A stretch of DNA of 64,000 nt from Cynocephalus volans (GCF_027409185.1 NC_084463.1:158573869-158637868), one strand, 5' to 3'; shown: positions 1 through 14,210, numbered from the stretch's first letter. Numbers and translations are program-made. Notes: generated by a model from the letters alone, not told the origin.

Positions 1-523
1 GACAACATGGGGTCCACAGAAGGTCAGTCTCCCTAAGCTTATTGTATGTGTTAAAGAGTTAATCATTCCACCTACGCATGACCCAATGACCAGCCCTACA
101 CACTTTTTCTTAGATATGGCTCTAGGGTAAAGCAAAGGATTCACAATGGCCACAGAATGATCATATGCCATCACCGACAGCAAGAAGCCTTCAGTGGTGA
201 TGAACACCCCAAAAAACAAATGCTGTACTATGCAGGCAGAGAAGGAGATCGTTTCCCTCACAACCAAGAAACTTACCAGCATTTTTGGTGCAATAACTGA
301 TGAATAGCAGGCATCTACAAATGAAAGACAGCTGAGGAAATAGTACATGGGGGGTGTGGAGCTTTGGGGTGATTTGGATTAAGAAGACCATGCCCAGATT
401 TCCCACCAAGGTCAACACATAAATAACCAGGAACAACACAAAAAGCACAACTTTCAGATCAGCATGGTCTGTCAATCCCAAAAGAATAAACTCGGTAACA
501 AAAGTGAAATTCTCCCCTGCCAT
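1..523 (-). pseudogene. OR5J2-like: OR5J2-like olfactory receptor pseudogene, cut by window edge
   Basis: Class II odorant-receptor GPCR remnant read on the minus strand from ATG at 523. The N-terminus has an NFT glycosylation site and the [10 protein letters not shown] signature; TM1 carries VGNLGM. One extra C in a C-run near 350, just before the conserved TPMY motif, shifts the frame and leads to a stop at 191. After the shift the reading continues open to the window start with TM2, TM3 (ISFSAC with the conserved Cys), a DRY-region motif changed to MAYDHS, and NPLLY, reaching the start of extracellular loop 2. The 3' half lies outside the window. From memory, human OR5J2 is the closest relative. 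The frameshift makes it a pseudogene unless it is a sequencing error. Confidence 0.85.
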
Positions 524-2984
524 TTGATTGTTCCTTTTATTGAAATCTGAAGTGAAAAAGTTAAGGAGACAAAAATGAAAACAAGAGAATCTGGTTTGGT
601 TTTGAGTATTAAAATACTGAATGTATATTGGGTCTTTAAAATTACCTTAATTTGAATGTATATCGGGTATTGAACTATATGTGAATTATTAGAGACAACG
701 ATGTAATCACAATCATGAAGTGAGATGGCTCAGGTACCAAATGCCCGAGAATGTTGCCCCTGTGACCACGGGAGGCATTGCATGGCAACACCTAATCTTC
801 AAACTTATGAAACAAAAGTCTGCCTCTTGCATGATATCTGTTAAAAGTAGGATTCTTGCTTTTGGGCAATATACCCTGTGGCCATGGTAAGAGAGCAGCC
901 CTAGAAATTCACAAAGTCTGAGACCAAGGACACAGAGTCCCATATCTAGCATATCTGGACCAGATGGCTTTCTGCTTTTTCTGAGTCCTCAAAGAATTTC
1001 AGAGAATTAAAAAAATACAGTAATTCAGAATATGAATATATATGTATGTGTATATGTGTGTATGTGTATATATACACACATATACACATACATATATGCT
1101 CACCAAATGCTCTGTGATACTGCTTTATATTTTTGTCTTGTAGAAGATAGTTTAGACAATTTAAGAATTTGTAAAAAAAGTGATTTAAATTGGATGATTG
1201 GACACTTGTACCTTATACTCAAAACTGCTCCTATGTGTTTCAAAATCAACTGCCTCTCTTATATTCTCTATTACATTGGAGTGTGTTTTAGAAATGAAGA
1301 GAAACAAATAGCGATTGATTTGGCCTATGTATAGTTTATGCCACTTATTTATTTTAATTAAAACATTGTAATAGCCACAACAAGGAGAACGTCAAAATTC
1401 ATTAGAGCCAGTTCAAATTATATTGATGACAATAACTGGCTTTATTTCCTGTGACAAGTTATTTAACTCTTTGATCCAGGATGTAATTATGCTGCAATTT
1501 CTTGTCTGGTATTGCTGAATGCATTGATGAGACAATTACAATAAAGTATTTAGCATTACTCTGAGAACACATTAAGCAATTAACAAGTTATGTGGATAGA
1601 TATTTATACAGTTATGTAAGGTATAACTAGATAGAACAGGGATGTACTCTTAGTATGTGATGTATTTTGGTTTTTGGTATAAAACCTTGAAACTTTCTAA
1701 TTAAGTGGTTTCTCTTTTGCAGCATTTTTACAAAGTTAGGTACTATTTATGCTTTTATTTATTAAATGTACATCTCAAGTTGTTATTTACTAATTAGCAT
1801 TGTTAAATGTGAGATGCATAAAATAAATATCTATATTTCTTCATGATTTTCTACAAGTTCTTTAGTATTACCAACAGATTTGACAATATGGAAGAGAATA
1901 CTTTCAAAAAAACAATAAGTCTAAGTGGTTTTACTGCATTTTTATTGATCAATCTTTTCTCTGCTCCCTTTTTCTGTTACTCTTAGATTATTAACCAATT
2001 AATTTTCTAATAAAAGATGATCCCTTATAGATATGAATTATATTATAAACTGTAATTTAGGAAACAACATGTTTAAAGGAATTAGAAATTAAGTTAACTA
2101 TTCAAATATAAAAATATAAAACTTTTCCAACAAAATTTAATGGAAATATTGTAAATGGAATTATGTACAGATTAGATACAGAGTTAACTAACATGAACTT
2201 TAAGATTCAAAACACTGATGGTTTCTATCATATTTGAAGTTTTTAATTATCTGAAGAATGAATGCTAAAAATGAAAGAATTCACGGAAATAGGAAGATAG
2301 TTACAGGAGTGAATTTAACTTACTAAAGATAAAGGAAGCTTTAAGGTATCAATTTGTTTAGAGTGCTATGTCCATCTTCATGTTTCTTATTCTTTACTCA
2401 GAAGTGCAGTAAGTCAACATTTTTTCTAAGATACAGAATTATGTATTAATGTTAGATAACTCAACAGCATTCCAGGTAAAAATAATTTATATCAAACCTA
2501 GACTTAGATACAAAACAAATGTAATAAAAACAAAGAGATGATGGTTTTATATCTTTAGTACTTTCCTCTAAGAGGACAAATTTGTAAGAAGAAACAAGTA
2601 TATATATTTTCTCTCTTTTTTAAAATGAGGCCAGAATCCCTATAATTTAAATCCTTATTAAACAAACACAACAACAACAACAAAATTATATATTAGATAG
2701 TATTCTGGTTTCTCAGGAGACTTTCTCAAGGCATCCCAATGGATCTCATTTTCTCTAAGGTGTGCAACAGACCCATGGGTGAGAAAACAATAGAAATACT
2801 GATCATAGGTAACTGCATAAATACATAGCATTTCATCAAAATATGATATGTACTGGGCCCACCCTTTGTAAGGAAAAATTGTGTAAGTGGAATCCAGTTA
2901 GAAACAGCTCTCCTTTCTAAACACTCCATAGGAAGCAGCATATCACGTCCCACATCCAAACACATCTGTCAAGTGTCTCCAGTA
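524..2984. other. AT-rich intergenic DNA with MIR-like remnant and simple repeat
   Basis: No gene is supported. At 1029-1098 there is a TATG/TGTATA-type low-complexity tract that nearly folds on itself. At about 1430-1590 there is an old MIR-like SINE remnant in plus orientation (core resembling TGTGACAAGTTATTTAACTC). Around 2564-2584 a 21-nt block is identical to 21211-21231. A short (ACA)n tract lies at 2667-2683. A 79-codon minus ORF at 713-952 has no recognisable domain. Confidence 0.5.
1430..1590 (+). repeat. MIR-like SINE remnant
   Basis: The stretch contains a degenerate version of the MIR core (tgtgac.aagttatttaactc). A similar remnant in the same orientation lies at 19880-20045, at a comparable distance upstream of the other OR5J2-like pseudogene. 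It is very diverged, so the call is tentative. Confidence 0.4.
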
Positions 2985-5900
2985 ACCACAATTCTACTCT
3001 CTACTTCTGTAAGATCAACATATTTACATTCCAAACATGAGTGATATCATGTGTATTTGTCCTTCTTTGCCTGTCTTATTTCACTTAACATGAGGTCCAG
3101 GCTCATCCATGTTACTGCAAATGACTGGATTTTATCAATTTTTTTTTTATGTCTGAAGAATAATTTATTGCGTAAATACACCACATTCTCTTTATCCATT
3201 AATGTGTTCATGGACACTTAAGTTGTTTCTGTATCTTGTCTATCACCAATACTGCTGCAGCAAACATAGGTGTGCAGATACCTCTTTGACATACTGATTT
3301 CCTTTCCTTTGGGTGTATGAGCAGTTGTTGGATTGCTGGATCATATGGTAGTTTTATTTTCAATTTTTTGAGGAAACTTCATACTGTTTTCCACAGTGGC
3401 TGTACTAATTTACAGTGCCGCCAACATCCTCACAAGCATTTTTTTTTTTCTTGTCTTTTTAAAAAATAGTCATCCTAACTATTGTGGTGATACGTCACTG
3501 AGGGAGGTTTGGATTTGCATTTCCCTGGTAATTAGCGATATGGATCATTTTCCATATTCTTGGCCATTTGTATGTCTTCTTTTGAGAAATATGTACTCAG
3601 ATCTTTTGCCCATTTTTAAATTGAGTTGTTTATTTGGTTTTTGCTACTGAGTTTTTTTAGTTCTCTTATTATGGATATTAACCACTTGTTAAATGCATAG
3701 TTTGTAAATATTTTCTCCCATTCTGTAGGTTGTTTGTTCATTTTGTTGGTTCTTTTGCTGTGCAGAAGCTATTTCATTTGATATAATCTCTTGTCTATTT
3801 TTGCTTTTGTTACCTGAACTTTTAATGTCTTATTTAAAAAAATGTCTAGACCAGTGTCATGTAGTGTTTCTTGTACATTTTCTTTTAGTAGTCTCATAGG
3901 TTTGGGTCATACATTTAAATATTTAATTTACATTGAGCTGACTTTTAAAAATGGTGACAGATGGGGGCAAGTTTTATTACTCGGCATGTGGATATTCAGT
4001 TTTCCCAGCACCACTTATTGAAGTGATTCCTTACTCTAATGTGTGTTTTCGGCACCTTTGTCAAAAATCAGTTGACTGTAAGTGCACTGATTTATTTCTG
4101 GGTTCTCTGTTGTACTCTATTGATCTACGTGTCTGTTTTTATGCCAGTACTATGCTGTTTTGGTTGATATATCTTTGTAATATTACTTGAAATATGGAGG
4201 TTTGATGCCTCCAGCTCTATTCTTTTTGCTCAAGAATGCATTGACTATTAGGGGTCTTTCATGGTTTCAAACAAATTTTAGGAGTGTTTTATCTATTTCT
4301 GTAAAAAATGTCATTGGTATTTTGATACGGATTGCATTGACTCTGTAGGTCACCTTAGGAAGTATGAACATTTTAACAATCATAATTCCTCCAAGACAGG
4401 AACATGGGATATCTTTTCATTTATTTTTGTCCTCCTCAATTTCTTTTATAGATGTTTTGTAGTGTCACTGTAGAAATCTTTCACCTCCTTGGTTATAATT
4501 TATTTCCAGGTATTTAATTTTTTGCTAGCTATTGTACTTGAGATTGCCGTCTTGATTTTTTTCCCCAATACTTCACTATTGACATATAGAAATATTACTG
4601 ATTTTTCTGTTTATTTTGAATTCTTCTGCTTTATTGAAATCATTTATTAATTCTAACATGTTTTCAGTGGAGTCTTTAGAGTTTTCTATATATGAGATCA
4701 TGTTGTCTACATACAGGGACCATTTAACTTCTTCCTTTCCAATTGAGATGCCCTTTATTTCTTTCTCTTTCGTAGTTTCTCTGTCTAGAGCTCTAGTACT
4801 ATGTCGAATAAAAATGTTGAAAGTGGGCATCATCGACTTAATTCAGATTTTAGAGAAAAAGCTTTCACGTTTCCCCATTCAGTATGAGGTTAGCTGTGGG
4901 ACTCTCATGTATAACCTTTATTGTGTTGAGGTACATTCCATCTATACCAATTTTATTGAGTTTTTTATCATGAAGGGATATTGAATTTTATCAGATAATT
5001 TTCCTGTGTTTATTGAGATGATAATATGTTTTTTGGTGTTTATTTTGCTAATGTGGTATATCACATATATAGATTTGCATACTTTGGACCATTCTTGCAT
5101 CCCTGGGATGAATCCCACTTGATCTTGATGTATAATCTTTTTGAAGTGCTGTTTGATTCAGTCTGCTAATATTTTCTTGAGGATTTTTACATGTATTTAT
5201 CAGGAGCATTGCCTATAGTTTTGTTGTTGTTGTTGTTATTTTGTTGTTGTCTAGTTTGGGTATTAAAGGCTGGCCCTACAAAGTGAGTTTGGAAGAATTT
5301 CCTCCACTTAAATTTATTGGAATAGTTTGAAAAGAATTGGTACTGGCTTTTCTGTTTTTTTTTTTTTTTTTTTTAATTTGGCAAAAATCAGGAGTGAAGT
5401 CATTGGATAACAAGCTTTTCTTTGATGGGAGACATTTCATTACTGATTCAACCTTATTACTTATTATTGATCTGTTAAGGTTACCTATTTCTTTATAATT
5501 CAATCTTGGCAAGTCGCATATGTCCAGGAATTCGTCCATTCCTTCTAGATTTTCCAATTTGTTTGTGGGTAGCTGTTTATAATAGCATCTAAGGATCCAT
5601 TGTATTCTTTGGTATCTGTTGTAGTGTCTCCTTTTTCATCTCTGATTTTATTTATTTGAGTCTTCTCTCATTTTTTCTTACTCTAACCAAAAGTTTGTTA
5701 ATTCTGTTCATCTTTTCAGAAAACCAAGTTTTTAAAAATCTTTTGTATTTCTTGGTCTATATTTTGTTTATTTCTGCTCTGACCTTCATTACTTCTTTAT
5801 TTCTACTAACTTTGGGCTTGTTTTGTTCTTGTTCTTCTAGTTTCTTGAGGTACATTAGGGTGTTTATGTGAGCTCTTTCTACTTTTTTGCTGTAGACATT

Positions 5901-6830
5901 TATGGCTATAAATTTTCGTCTTAAAACTGCTTTTGATATATCCATAGGTTTTGATGAGTTGTGCTTTCACTTGTATTTGTCTCAGGAAATTTTTAAGTCT
6001 CTTTCTAATTTTTTTTTTTTTTATTGACCCATTGGTTGTTCAGGAGCATATTGCTTGATTTCCACATATTTGTACAGTTTTCTAAGTTCCTCTTGCTATT
6101 GATTTTTAGTTTCATTTTAGTAAGAAGATATGCTTAATATAACTTTGACTTTTTAAAAGTTTGCTAATACTTGTTTTTTAGGTATCATATCATTTATCAA
6201 GGAGAATGTTTACTATGCTATTAAGAAAAATACATATTCTGCAAATGTTGGTTGCAATGTTCTATAAATACTTGTTATGTTTATTTGATCTAGAGAGCAT
6301 TTTAATTCCAATATTTCTTTCTGAATTAATTATCTGGAAGAGATGTTCATTTCTTAAAATGAGGCGTTAAATTCAATTACTATTATTGAATTGCAGTCTA
6401 TTTCTCCCTTTATTCCTATTATTACCTGCTTATATATTCAGATGTTCCAATGTTGGTTGTGTGTGTGTATATATATATATATATGTATGTGTGTGTGCAT
6501 GTGTGTGTGTGTGTATTTTTATAACTGTTATATCCTCTTGCTGTGTTGACTCCCTTATCATTATATGATGACATTCTTAGTCTTTTTATAGTTCTGCATT
6601 TAAATTCTGCTTTATCTGATGTAAGTATAGCTACACTTGATCCGTTTTAGTTTCCATGTGGATGGGATATCTTTTTCCATCTCTTCACATTTATCCTATG
6701 TGTGCCTTTACATGTAAAGTGAGTTTCTTGTAGGATTTTTTGTTTGTCTGTTTTGTTTTCTTTGGTTTTCATTCATTCAGCAACTTGTTTTATTTTGTTT
6801 CTATCTATAACACACCAAGTTCAGGTATAG
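2985..6830 (-). mobile_element. Truncated L1 (antisense), decayed ORF2 plus 3'UTR
   Basis: Read on the minus strand this is an L1 3' part. The region near 3000-3200 has the L1 3'-end motif complementary to GTGAAATAAGCCAGGC. Upstream of it lie ORF2 C-terminal sequences and the reverse-transcriptase region (4576-4833). The catalytic FADD box reads YVDN there, so the enzyme is dead. ORF2 is broken by many stops and shifts; the 5' end stops near 6830 around the endonuclease/RT boundary. A T-run at 5347-5374 and a (TG)n/(TA)n tract at 6458-6513 interrupt it. ORFs called in this interval are L1 fragments or their antisense shadows. Confidence 0.85.
6458..6515. repeat. (TG)n/(TA)n microsatellite
   Basis: Alternating TGTGTG, TATATA and TGTGTG blocks inside the antisense L1. 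The 60-residue ORF across it is a low-complexity artefact. Confidence 0.8.
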
Positions 6831-7054
6831 ACTTGGGCTCTTTATTCCTGTTAAGAATGACTGGTGAGGGAATAGATTCTCCAGAGTAATGTGAGTACAA
6901 CAGAGAAAATAAGTAGACATCTAAAGAGGATAACTTCTCTAACTCTACTTCCACTAAAAAAATGAGAAAACACTGAAATAATAAAAGATAAATTATAAAT
7001 TTTAAATCTTTTAAAAAATCATTAAAACGATCAGAAGAGAATATTAGTAATATA

Positions 7055-7132
7055 AGGGTACTTCAGTAAGTTCCTGTTAAAATAGGATTGAAAGGTAATA
7101 TGATTATTTTCATTAGCTTTTTGAATCACCCT
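7055..7132. mobile_element. ~78 bp palindromic MITE-like element, copy 1
   Basis: The ends are inverted: AGGGTACTTCAGTAAGTTCC on the left and the partial complement GCTTTTTGAATCACCCT on the right, with A-rich internal sequence. A second copy with the same ends and the same internal ATTAAAAGA-type core is at 57804-57881. The hairpin structure with short terminal inverted repeats fits a mariner/Tc1-type MITE. Family assignment is inference. Confidence 0.6.
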
Positions 7133-7539
7133 TGTATGGATAATGATTTCCCCTTTTGACAATATGCTAGACAGGATCTCCAAAATGATGTTTTTGTTAT
7201 TAGCTAACAATATTCCAGATTAAACTATACATTTCAAAATACTGCTGAGTTAAATGTAGATAAATGTAGAAGGAAGATCATCAAGTCAATAAAACAAACA
7301 GAACAAAGCAAGCATACAACATTTTGTGCTGAAACGGGGAGATGTGATTCTGAAGCCATGGCAGTAAAAACAGAATCAGTATTGGAATTAAGGATAAGTC
7401 TGACAGTGCTAAAGTGGAGACTTCAGCATAAACATAGGTAGTACATGTGGCATTTCACAAAAGCAAAGTTATATGTTCTCAAAAGGAGATAATATTTAAT
7501 TAAGCTTGTTATTAAAAAGACTTTAGTATTCTCAGAATT

Positions 7540-10500
7540 TAAAGACACACATAGACTGAGTGAAAGGATGGAAAAAGATATATAATGCAAGTAGAAATGA
7601 AAAATGTTCTGGAGTAGCTATTCTTATATCAGATAAAATAGGCTTTAAAGCAAAAACCATAAAAAGACACAAAGAAGGCCACTATATAATGATAAAAGGA
7701 TCAATCCACCATGAAGACATAACAATCATAAATATATAGGCACCCAATGTTGGAGCAACCAGACTTATAAAGCAAGCACTAGCAGATCTAACAGATGAGA
7801 TAAACACTAACACCATAATAGTGGGGCACCTGAACACCCCACTCTCATCATTGGACAGATCATCTAGGCAAAAAATTAATAGAGAAACCCAAGACCTAAA
7901 CAACACTTTAGACCTATTGGACATTTCAGATATCTATAGAACATTCCATCCAACAAACTCAGAATATTTATTCTTCTCATCAGCACATGGAATATTCTCC
8001 AGGATAGACCAGATGTTAGGTCACAAGCAAGTCTCAACAAATTCAAAAAAATTGGAATTATTCCATGTATTTTTTCTGATCATAATGGATTAAAGTTAGA
8101 AATCAATAATAGATGAAACTCTAGAAACTATACAAACACATGGAAATTAAACATCATTCTACTTAATGACATGTGGGTCCAAGAAGAAATTAAACAAGAA
8201 ATCAAAAATTTGAAACCAATGAAAATAACGACACATCATACCAAAACCTGTGGGATTCTGCAAAAACAGTAATAAGGGGGAAATTCATCGCATTAAATTC
8301 TTACATCAAAAGAACAGAAAGATGGTCAAAAAAGAACCTAACACTTCACCTTAAAGATCTAGAAAAACAAGAACAATCCAAACCCAAAGTTAGTAGACAA
8401 AAAGAAATAATTAATATCAGAGCAGAACGAAATGAAATAGAAACCCCCAAAACAATAAAAAGATCAATGAAAGAAAAAGTTGTTTCTTTGAAAAGATAAA
8501 TAAAATCCACAAACCTTTAGCAAAGTTAACTAAGAAGAGAGAAGACCCCCCAAAAAAATTAGAAATGAAAAAGTTGATATTACAACTGATACCTCAGAAA
8601 TACAAAAAATCATTAGAGACTACTATAAACAACTATACGCCAACAAATTTGAAGATCTGGAAGAAATGGATAAATTTCTGGGCACATACAAACTACCAAA
8701 ACTGAGGCAAGATGTAAAAAATCCGAATAGACCCATAACAATAAAAGAGATTGAAGCTGTTATCAGAAGGCTCCCAACAAAGATCCTGGACCAGATGGGT
8801 TCACCGCAGAGTTCTACAAAACCTTCAAAGAGGAACTGATACCAATTCTCTATAAACTGATCCAAAAGATTGAGACAGAGGCTATTCTCCCAAACTCATA
8901 CCAGGAGGCAAACATCACCCTGAAACCAAAGCCAGACAAAGATGCATCAAAACTTGAAAACTACAGGCAAAATATTCTTGGATAACATGGATGCAAAAAT
9001 CGTCAATAAAATACTAGCTAACAGAATATAGCAACACATACACAAAATTATACACGATGATCAAATGGGGTTCATCTCGGGGATGCAAGTTTGGTTCAAC
9101 ATACGCAAATCAATAAATGTGACACACCATATTAATAAAATCAAACACAAGGACCATATGGTCATCTCTATAGCTGCTGAAATAGCATTTGATAAAATTC
9201 AACATTCTTTCATGATAAAGGTGCTCTACAAGTTAGATATAGATGGAAATTATCTAAACATAAGTAAAGCCATATATGGTAAGCCCACTGCCAATATCAT
9301 TCTAACTCTTTCCCTTAAGAACAGGAACTAGACAAGGATGCCCACTCTCACCACTCGTATTCAACATAGTGTTGGAAGTACTAGCCAGAGCAATCACAGA
9401 AGAGACGGAAATAAAGGGCATCCAGATTGGAAAGGATGAAGTCAAACTGTCACTGTTTGAGGATGATACGATCCTATATATTGACCAGCCTAAAGCCTGT
9501 ATAAAAAAAATCCTACAGTTGATAAATGATTTCAGCAATTTGTAGGATACAAAATCAACACACAAAAATCAGTAGCATTTCTATACTCCAACAGTGAACA
9601 TGTGGAAAAAGAAATCAAGAAAGCTAGCCCACTTATAATAGCCATCCAAAAAATAAAATACTTAGGAATAAAGCTAACCAAGGATGTGAAAAATCTCTAC
9701 GAAGAGAACTGCAAATTACTGTTGAGAGAAATTAAAGAGGACACAAGAAGATGGAAAGATATCTCATGCTCTTGGATTGGAAGAATCAACATTGTGAAAA
9801 TGTCCATATTACACAAGGGGATCTACAGATTTAATGCAGTCCCCATCAAAATTCCAATGACGTTTTTCTCAGAGATAGAAAAAAAAAACTATCCAGACAT
9901 TTATGTGGAATAACAAAAGACCACACATAGCCAAAACAATCCTGAGCAAAAAAACAAAAAATAAAACAAAGCTCGAGGCATAACACTACCTGACCTTAAA
10001 CTATTTTACAAAGCTATAATGGAAACAGCATGGAACTGGTGTATAAACAAGCACATGGATTGATGGAATAAATTAGTGAATCCAGAAATTAACACATAGG
10101 CCTACAGCCAACTGATCTTTGACAAAAGCAGAAAAGCTGCATATGGGGGAAGAGACTGCCTTTTCAACAAATGGTGCTGGGAAAACTGGGTAATCATATG
10201 TAGAAGAATGAAACTAGAACCATACCTCTCACCATATACCAAAATCAACACAAAATGGATTAAAGAATTAAATATACATCCTGAAAGAATAAAACTCCTT
10301 AAAGAAAACATAGGGGAAACACTCCAGGAAGTAGGAGTGGCTACAGACTTCATGAATCGGACTCCAAAAGCACAGGCAACTAAAGGACAAATAAACAAAA
10401 GGGATCATATCAAACCAAAAACTTTCTGCACAGCAAAAGAAACAGTCAACAGAGGAAATAGATAACCAACAGAATAGGAGAAAATATTTGCAAAATATAC

Positions 10501-11395
10501 ATCTGACAAAGGAGAAATAGCCAGAATATATAAGGAACTCAAACAACTTTACAGCAAAAAAACAATTGACACAATTAAAAAATGGGCAAAGGAGCTAAAC
10601 TGGCATTTCTGTTTAGAAATATACAAATTGCCAACAGACACATAAAAAAATGCTCAACTTCACTCAGCATCCAGGAAATGCAAATGAAGACCACCTTCAG
10701 ATACCATCTCACTCTAGTTAGGATGGCTAATATCCAAAAGACTGAGAATGATAAGTGCTGGAGAGGTTGTGGAGAAAAAGGAACTCTACGACACCGTTGG
10801 TGGGACTGCAAAATGGTGAAGCCTCTATGAAAAATGGTTTGGAGGTTCCTCAAACAATAGATCTACCATAAGACTCAGCTATTCCACTCTTGGGAATATA
10901 CTCAAAGGAATGGAAATCATCATGCCAAAAAGATACCTGTATCCAATGTTTATTGCAGCTCTATTAACAATAGCCAAGAGTTGGAACAAGCCCAGATATG
11001 CATCATCAGATGAGTGGATAAGGAAACTGTGGTATATCTACACAGTGCAGTACTACTCTGCTATGAAAAAGATGCACCATTGGCAACGATGTGGATGGAT
11101 TTAGAGAAAATTATATTAAGTGAAACAAGTCAGGCACAGAAAGAGATATATCACATGTTCTCACATATTTGTGGGAGCAAATAAATAAATAAATAAGCAC
11201 ACAAATGAGGTAGGGGTGGGAAGAAGACACAACAATCACAAAAATTCCTTGATCTTTTTAAGTCAAGTGAACCGATATGATGTGTGGGGGAAGAGAGGAC
11301 GTGGAAAGGAATGGGAAAAGGGGCATGAAAATCAACTACAATGTATATTGAGAAGCAAAATAAAATTAAAAATAAATAAATAAATAAATACATAA
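7540..11395 (+). mobile_element. 5'-truncated L1 (sense) with decayed ORF2, 3'UTR and A-rich tail
   Basis: It begins in the endonuclease domain of ORF2 (FFSSAHGIFSRIDQMLG near 7970-8025). It continues through the RT domain (GFISGMQ near 9067; catalytic box reads FEDD near 9460) and the Cys/His C-terminus ([12 protein letters not shown]... WWDC near 10755-10810). The 3'UTR is followed by an AATAAATAAATA tail near 11370-11395. The frame is broken many times. Its 3'UTR matches that of the L1 at 14226-15216 (gaagaagacacaa, then atgaaaatcaactacaatgtat), so both belong to one lineage-specific subfamily. Confidence 0.9.
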
Positions 11396-12179
11396 TCAAG
11401 TAGGGAAAAAAACACAGTTGTCTGTATATAAACACGTGTGGAGGAACGGCTTCAGCTGTCTGAAGGAAAAATATTCATAGGTGAATAAAAATTTGTGATA
11501 TTTAAATAATTATATACCTATTGCAAAATACACATGAATAATTACAAAAACTAAAATTCAATGACATAAAAATTTGAAAGATAATGAATAAAGACAGGTT
11601 CTAAGTAATACTGAACAAACAAAACAGCATATCTATATTAATAACAGCAAAAGTGATTTTAAGAAACATTGTTAAAGGTAAAGACAATCCAGACATAATA
11701 ATCAAAGTTTCCAATAATTAAGCAATATTACAATTCTAAATGTATATGCATCTGTATTAATTAGTGGGACCTGTAACTCTGTCCTAGCCTTCTCAGGGAT
11801 GCACAAAATATATTGACTCTACCAGATTTCTCAGTACATATGATATGGGTGTTTTAACAACAGGAGCATAACCAGGAAATTTTTCTCTAAAAAAAGGCTT
11901 TGCTTTTTGTAAATAATCTTAGAATTTATAGGTTTATTTTGTCCAAGTTGCTGGAAAATAGAAATTAGTTTTTGTAATAAATATACTACGTAACAAATGT
12001 TAAAAGTAAAAATACCGTAAATCTACACCGAGGGAAATTGACTAGTAGATAGGCAAAAAATGCCAAGCACAGAAAAAGTTAAAAAATACTGCCCCATGGA
12101 TGTTATTAGCAAGATTTTTTTAAAACAAAACATGAAAAAGGGAAGGAAAGAAAACTTATAAGGGAGAAAGATTAAGAAT
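11396..12179. other. AT-rich intergenic DNA, nothing recognised
   Basis: No open frame, RNA gene or repeat family can be recognised by eye in this stretch. Confidence 0.4.
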
Positions 12180-13420
12180 AAAAGTTCCCCATGTTTTCAT
12201 GGCCACCCGGGTAGCTACTATTATATTCCTTGGCAAGGCAAACCCCAATCCATCACCGGGAAGTATATGACAGTAACCTGGGGCACTTTGGGCCAGCTAG
12301 GTAGCCATGGAATCCTAAGGCTATACTGTTAGAGACCTGGAACACTTTACAGAGAAATATCAACAGGAGTCTGATGACCCTGTAACATCGTGCATTCTAT
12401 GAATAAAATATCAGGGTGGAGCATTACTAATTCTAGACTTCATTGAATGAAAGAGATGCCTTGGGGTGATACTGACCCCCAAGTGGCTGCAAACTTTTGT
12501 GAGCTGAGCACTCTGAAAGGTATGGTGATTAACTTGTTGCAGTGGGTAAAGGCAAGATTTACTTCGAAGGAGGGAAAACTGCCTCACTTTCTTCTTTACT
12601 AAGGAATGGAATACTGCTTCTAAAGCAGTAGGAATGATATGATTGTAACTTAAGATTGTTGGTTTAACAATCAGAGACATACACAAATTAAAATTGTGGG
12701 CACAGACCACAAAGTTCAGCACCTTAAGTAACCTCACTTTTGGAGGGGGAGGAAGATGTTCGAGAGGCAGTAGCTGATCTATTAGTTTAGACACCATGTC
12801 TGGGAATAAATTATGGTGGAAAGATTTGTGATATGCAAAAGAAAGGAACATAAGGGGAAAATAAAATTAAAAGGTAGTGTGAAATATTACATGACTGTTA
12901 AAAATAAAAGAAAAATTGAGGAATTGCTACCAGAGACTTGGAAAAGTATTTTTGTTATTTAGGGGGTGAAAAATTTGTTCCAACCCCAACTGTGGCACAT
13001 ATTTTTGAAAATATCCTGTCAAATTAACTCTATATAAAGGTATTAACTAAAGGTCTGGGATATGCTTTATTATCCCCTAGGATAATTCAAAGCTTTCTGT
13101 ACTGATTTGCTGGAATGTCTTGCAGATTTTATGCAAATATTTTAAGATTAGTAGAAACTGGTGCTGAAATTAAAGTGAGCCCCACGAGATATCTATCAGG
13201 CATTTTTAAAGTCCTAATAGTTAAACTGATAGGATATGAAGATTATATGTCAGAGGATACTAAAGTCGTGCTTAAACAGAAAACCATGTGTAGAAAAAGT
13301 AGCCTGTGGTTTTATTACCATTACCTGAAGATACAACTAGAATTGACATCTGGGTGGTCTGTCTCTATCATTCTGAAATGGAATGTTGACCAAGCACACT
13401 CCTCACATAGTTTTAGTTAG
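12180..13420 (+). pseudogene. Possible endogenous-retrovirus-like remnant
   Basis: Conceptual plus-strand frames give short protein-like pieces separated by stops and shifts. At about 13150 a segment reads L-V-E-T-G-A-E, resembling the retroviral aspartic-protease signature LV-D-T-G-A, with Glu in place of the catalytic Asp. It lies in a 101-codon open stretch (13115-13420). Upstream (12400-12860) are further tryptophan- and lysine-rich fragments with no clear identity. No LTRs were found. It is a weak candidate for an ancient ERV internal region, incapable of expression as seen. Confidence 0.25.
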
Positions 13421-14210
13421 CCACACAAAAGGAGAACTTTTGAAACCATCCGAGCCCTACTCTGTAGTAAGAAGCCATTTAGATATCATAGGAGTCAACA
13501 AGTAATCATTTCTTAAATTAAGCAATTGTTTGAACAGGATTGCTATGGTAACAGAGTAATCCTAATTAAGAATTGCTTATCTGAGCCTTCCCTAAATTCC
13601 TGACATAAACAAACTCTGAAAAAAATAAAGTGGATACAATTTTAATTCACTAAACCTCACGATAGTTTTTTAAAAAATATATATAGCAAACTTAATCAGA
13701 GCAATGTAAATTAATGGAAATAGATTGATTAATTTGACTGTTAAAATTAATAACTATTAGTCATTAAAATACAGAGCAGAAAGGTACAAACAGGGAGAAT
13801 TTTTTTTAAATAATAAAGCCAGTAAGAACGCCATGCAAATTATACAAAAAAAACCCCACTGTCTGTCAAAATGAACAGTAATATCTTTCTGAAGATGTAA
13901 TATAATTTATATCAAATTGTAGAAACTACAAGTTTTGTAGATGTGTCTAGGATACAATACTAAGTAACTATGCATGAGAGAAGACAGGATATAACTGAAA
14001 ATAAAAAGATAAAAAATTTAACAGATGAATTAAAAATCAGGTTGTAGAATTTTTATATACAGACTTTAAAGTAAAAATAAATATGTCTAAAACATTTAAA
14101 GGCTAGATGGAGAATTTCATCAGAGAATCAGAATCTATAAACATATCCTTCACTGAGACATCTATGTCCATAAAGGTAAATGTAATTGCTGTGGGACAAC
14201 AGTCCAATCA
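13421..14210. other. AT-rich intergenic DNA, nothing recognised
   Basis: No coding or repeat signal is recognisable by eye apart from A/T-rich low-complexity stretches. Confidence 0.4.

Noticed and set aside
12411-12851. 146-residue minus ORF
   Set aside because: No domain, and the opposite strand of this interval has equally protein-like fragments. Treated as a shadow of a decayed repeat.
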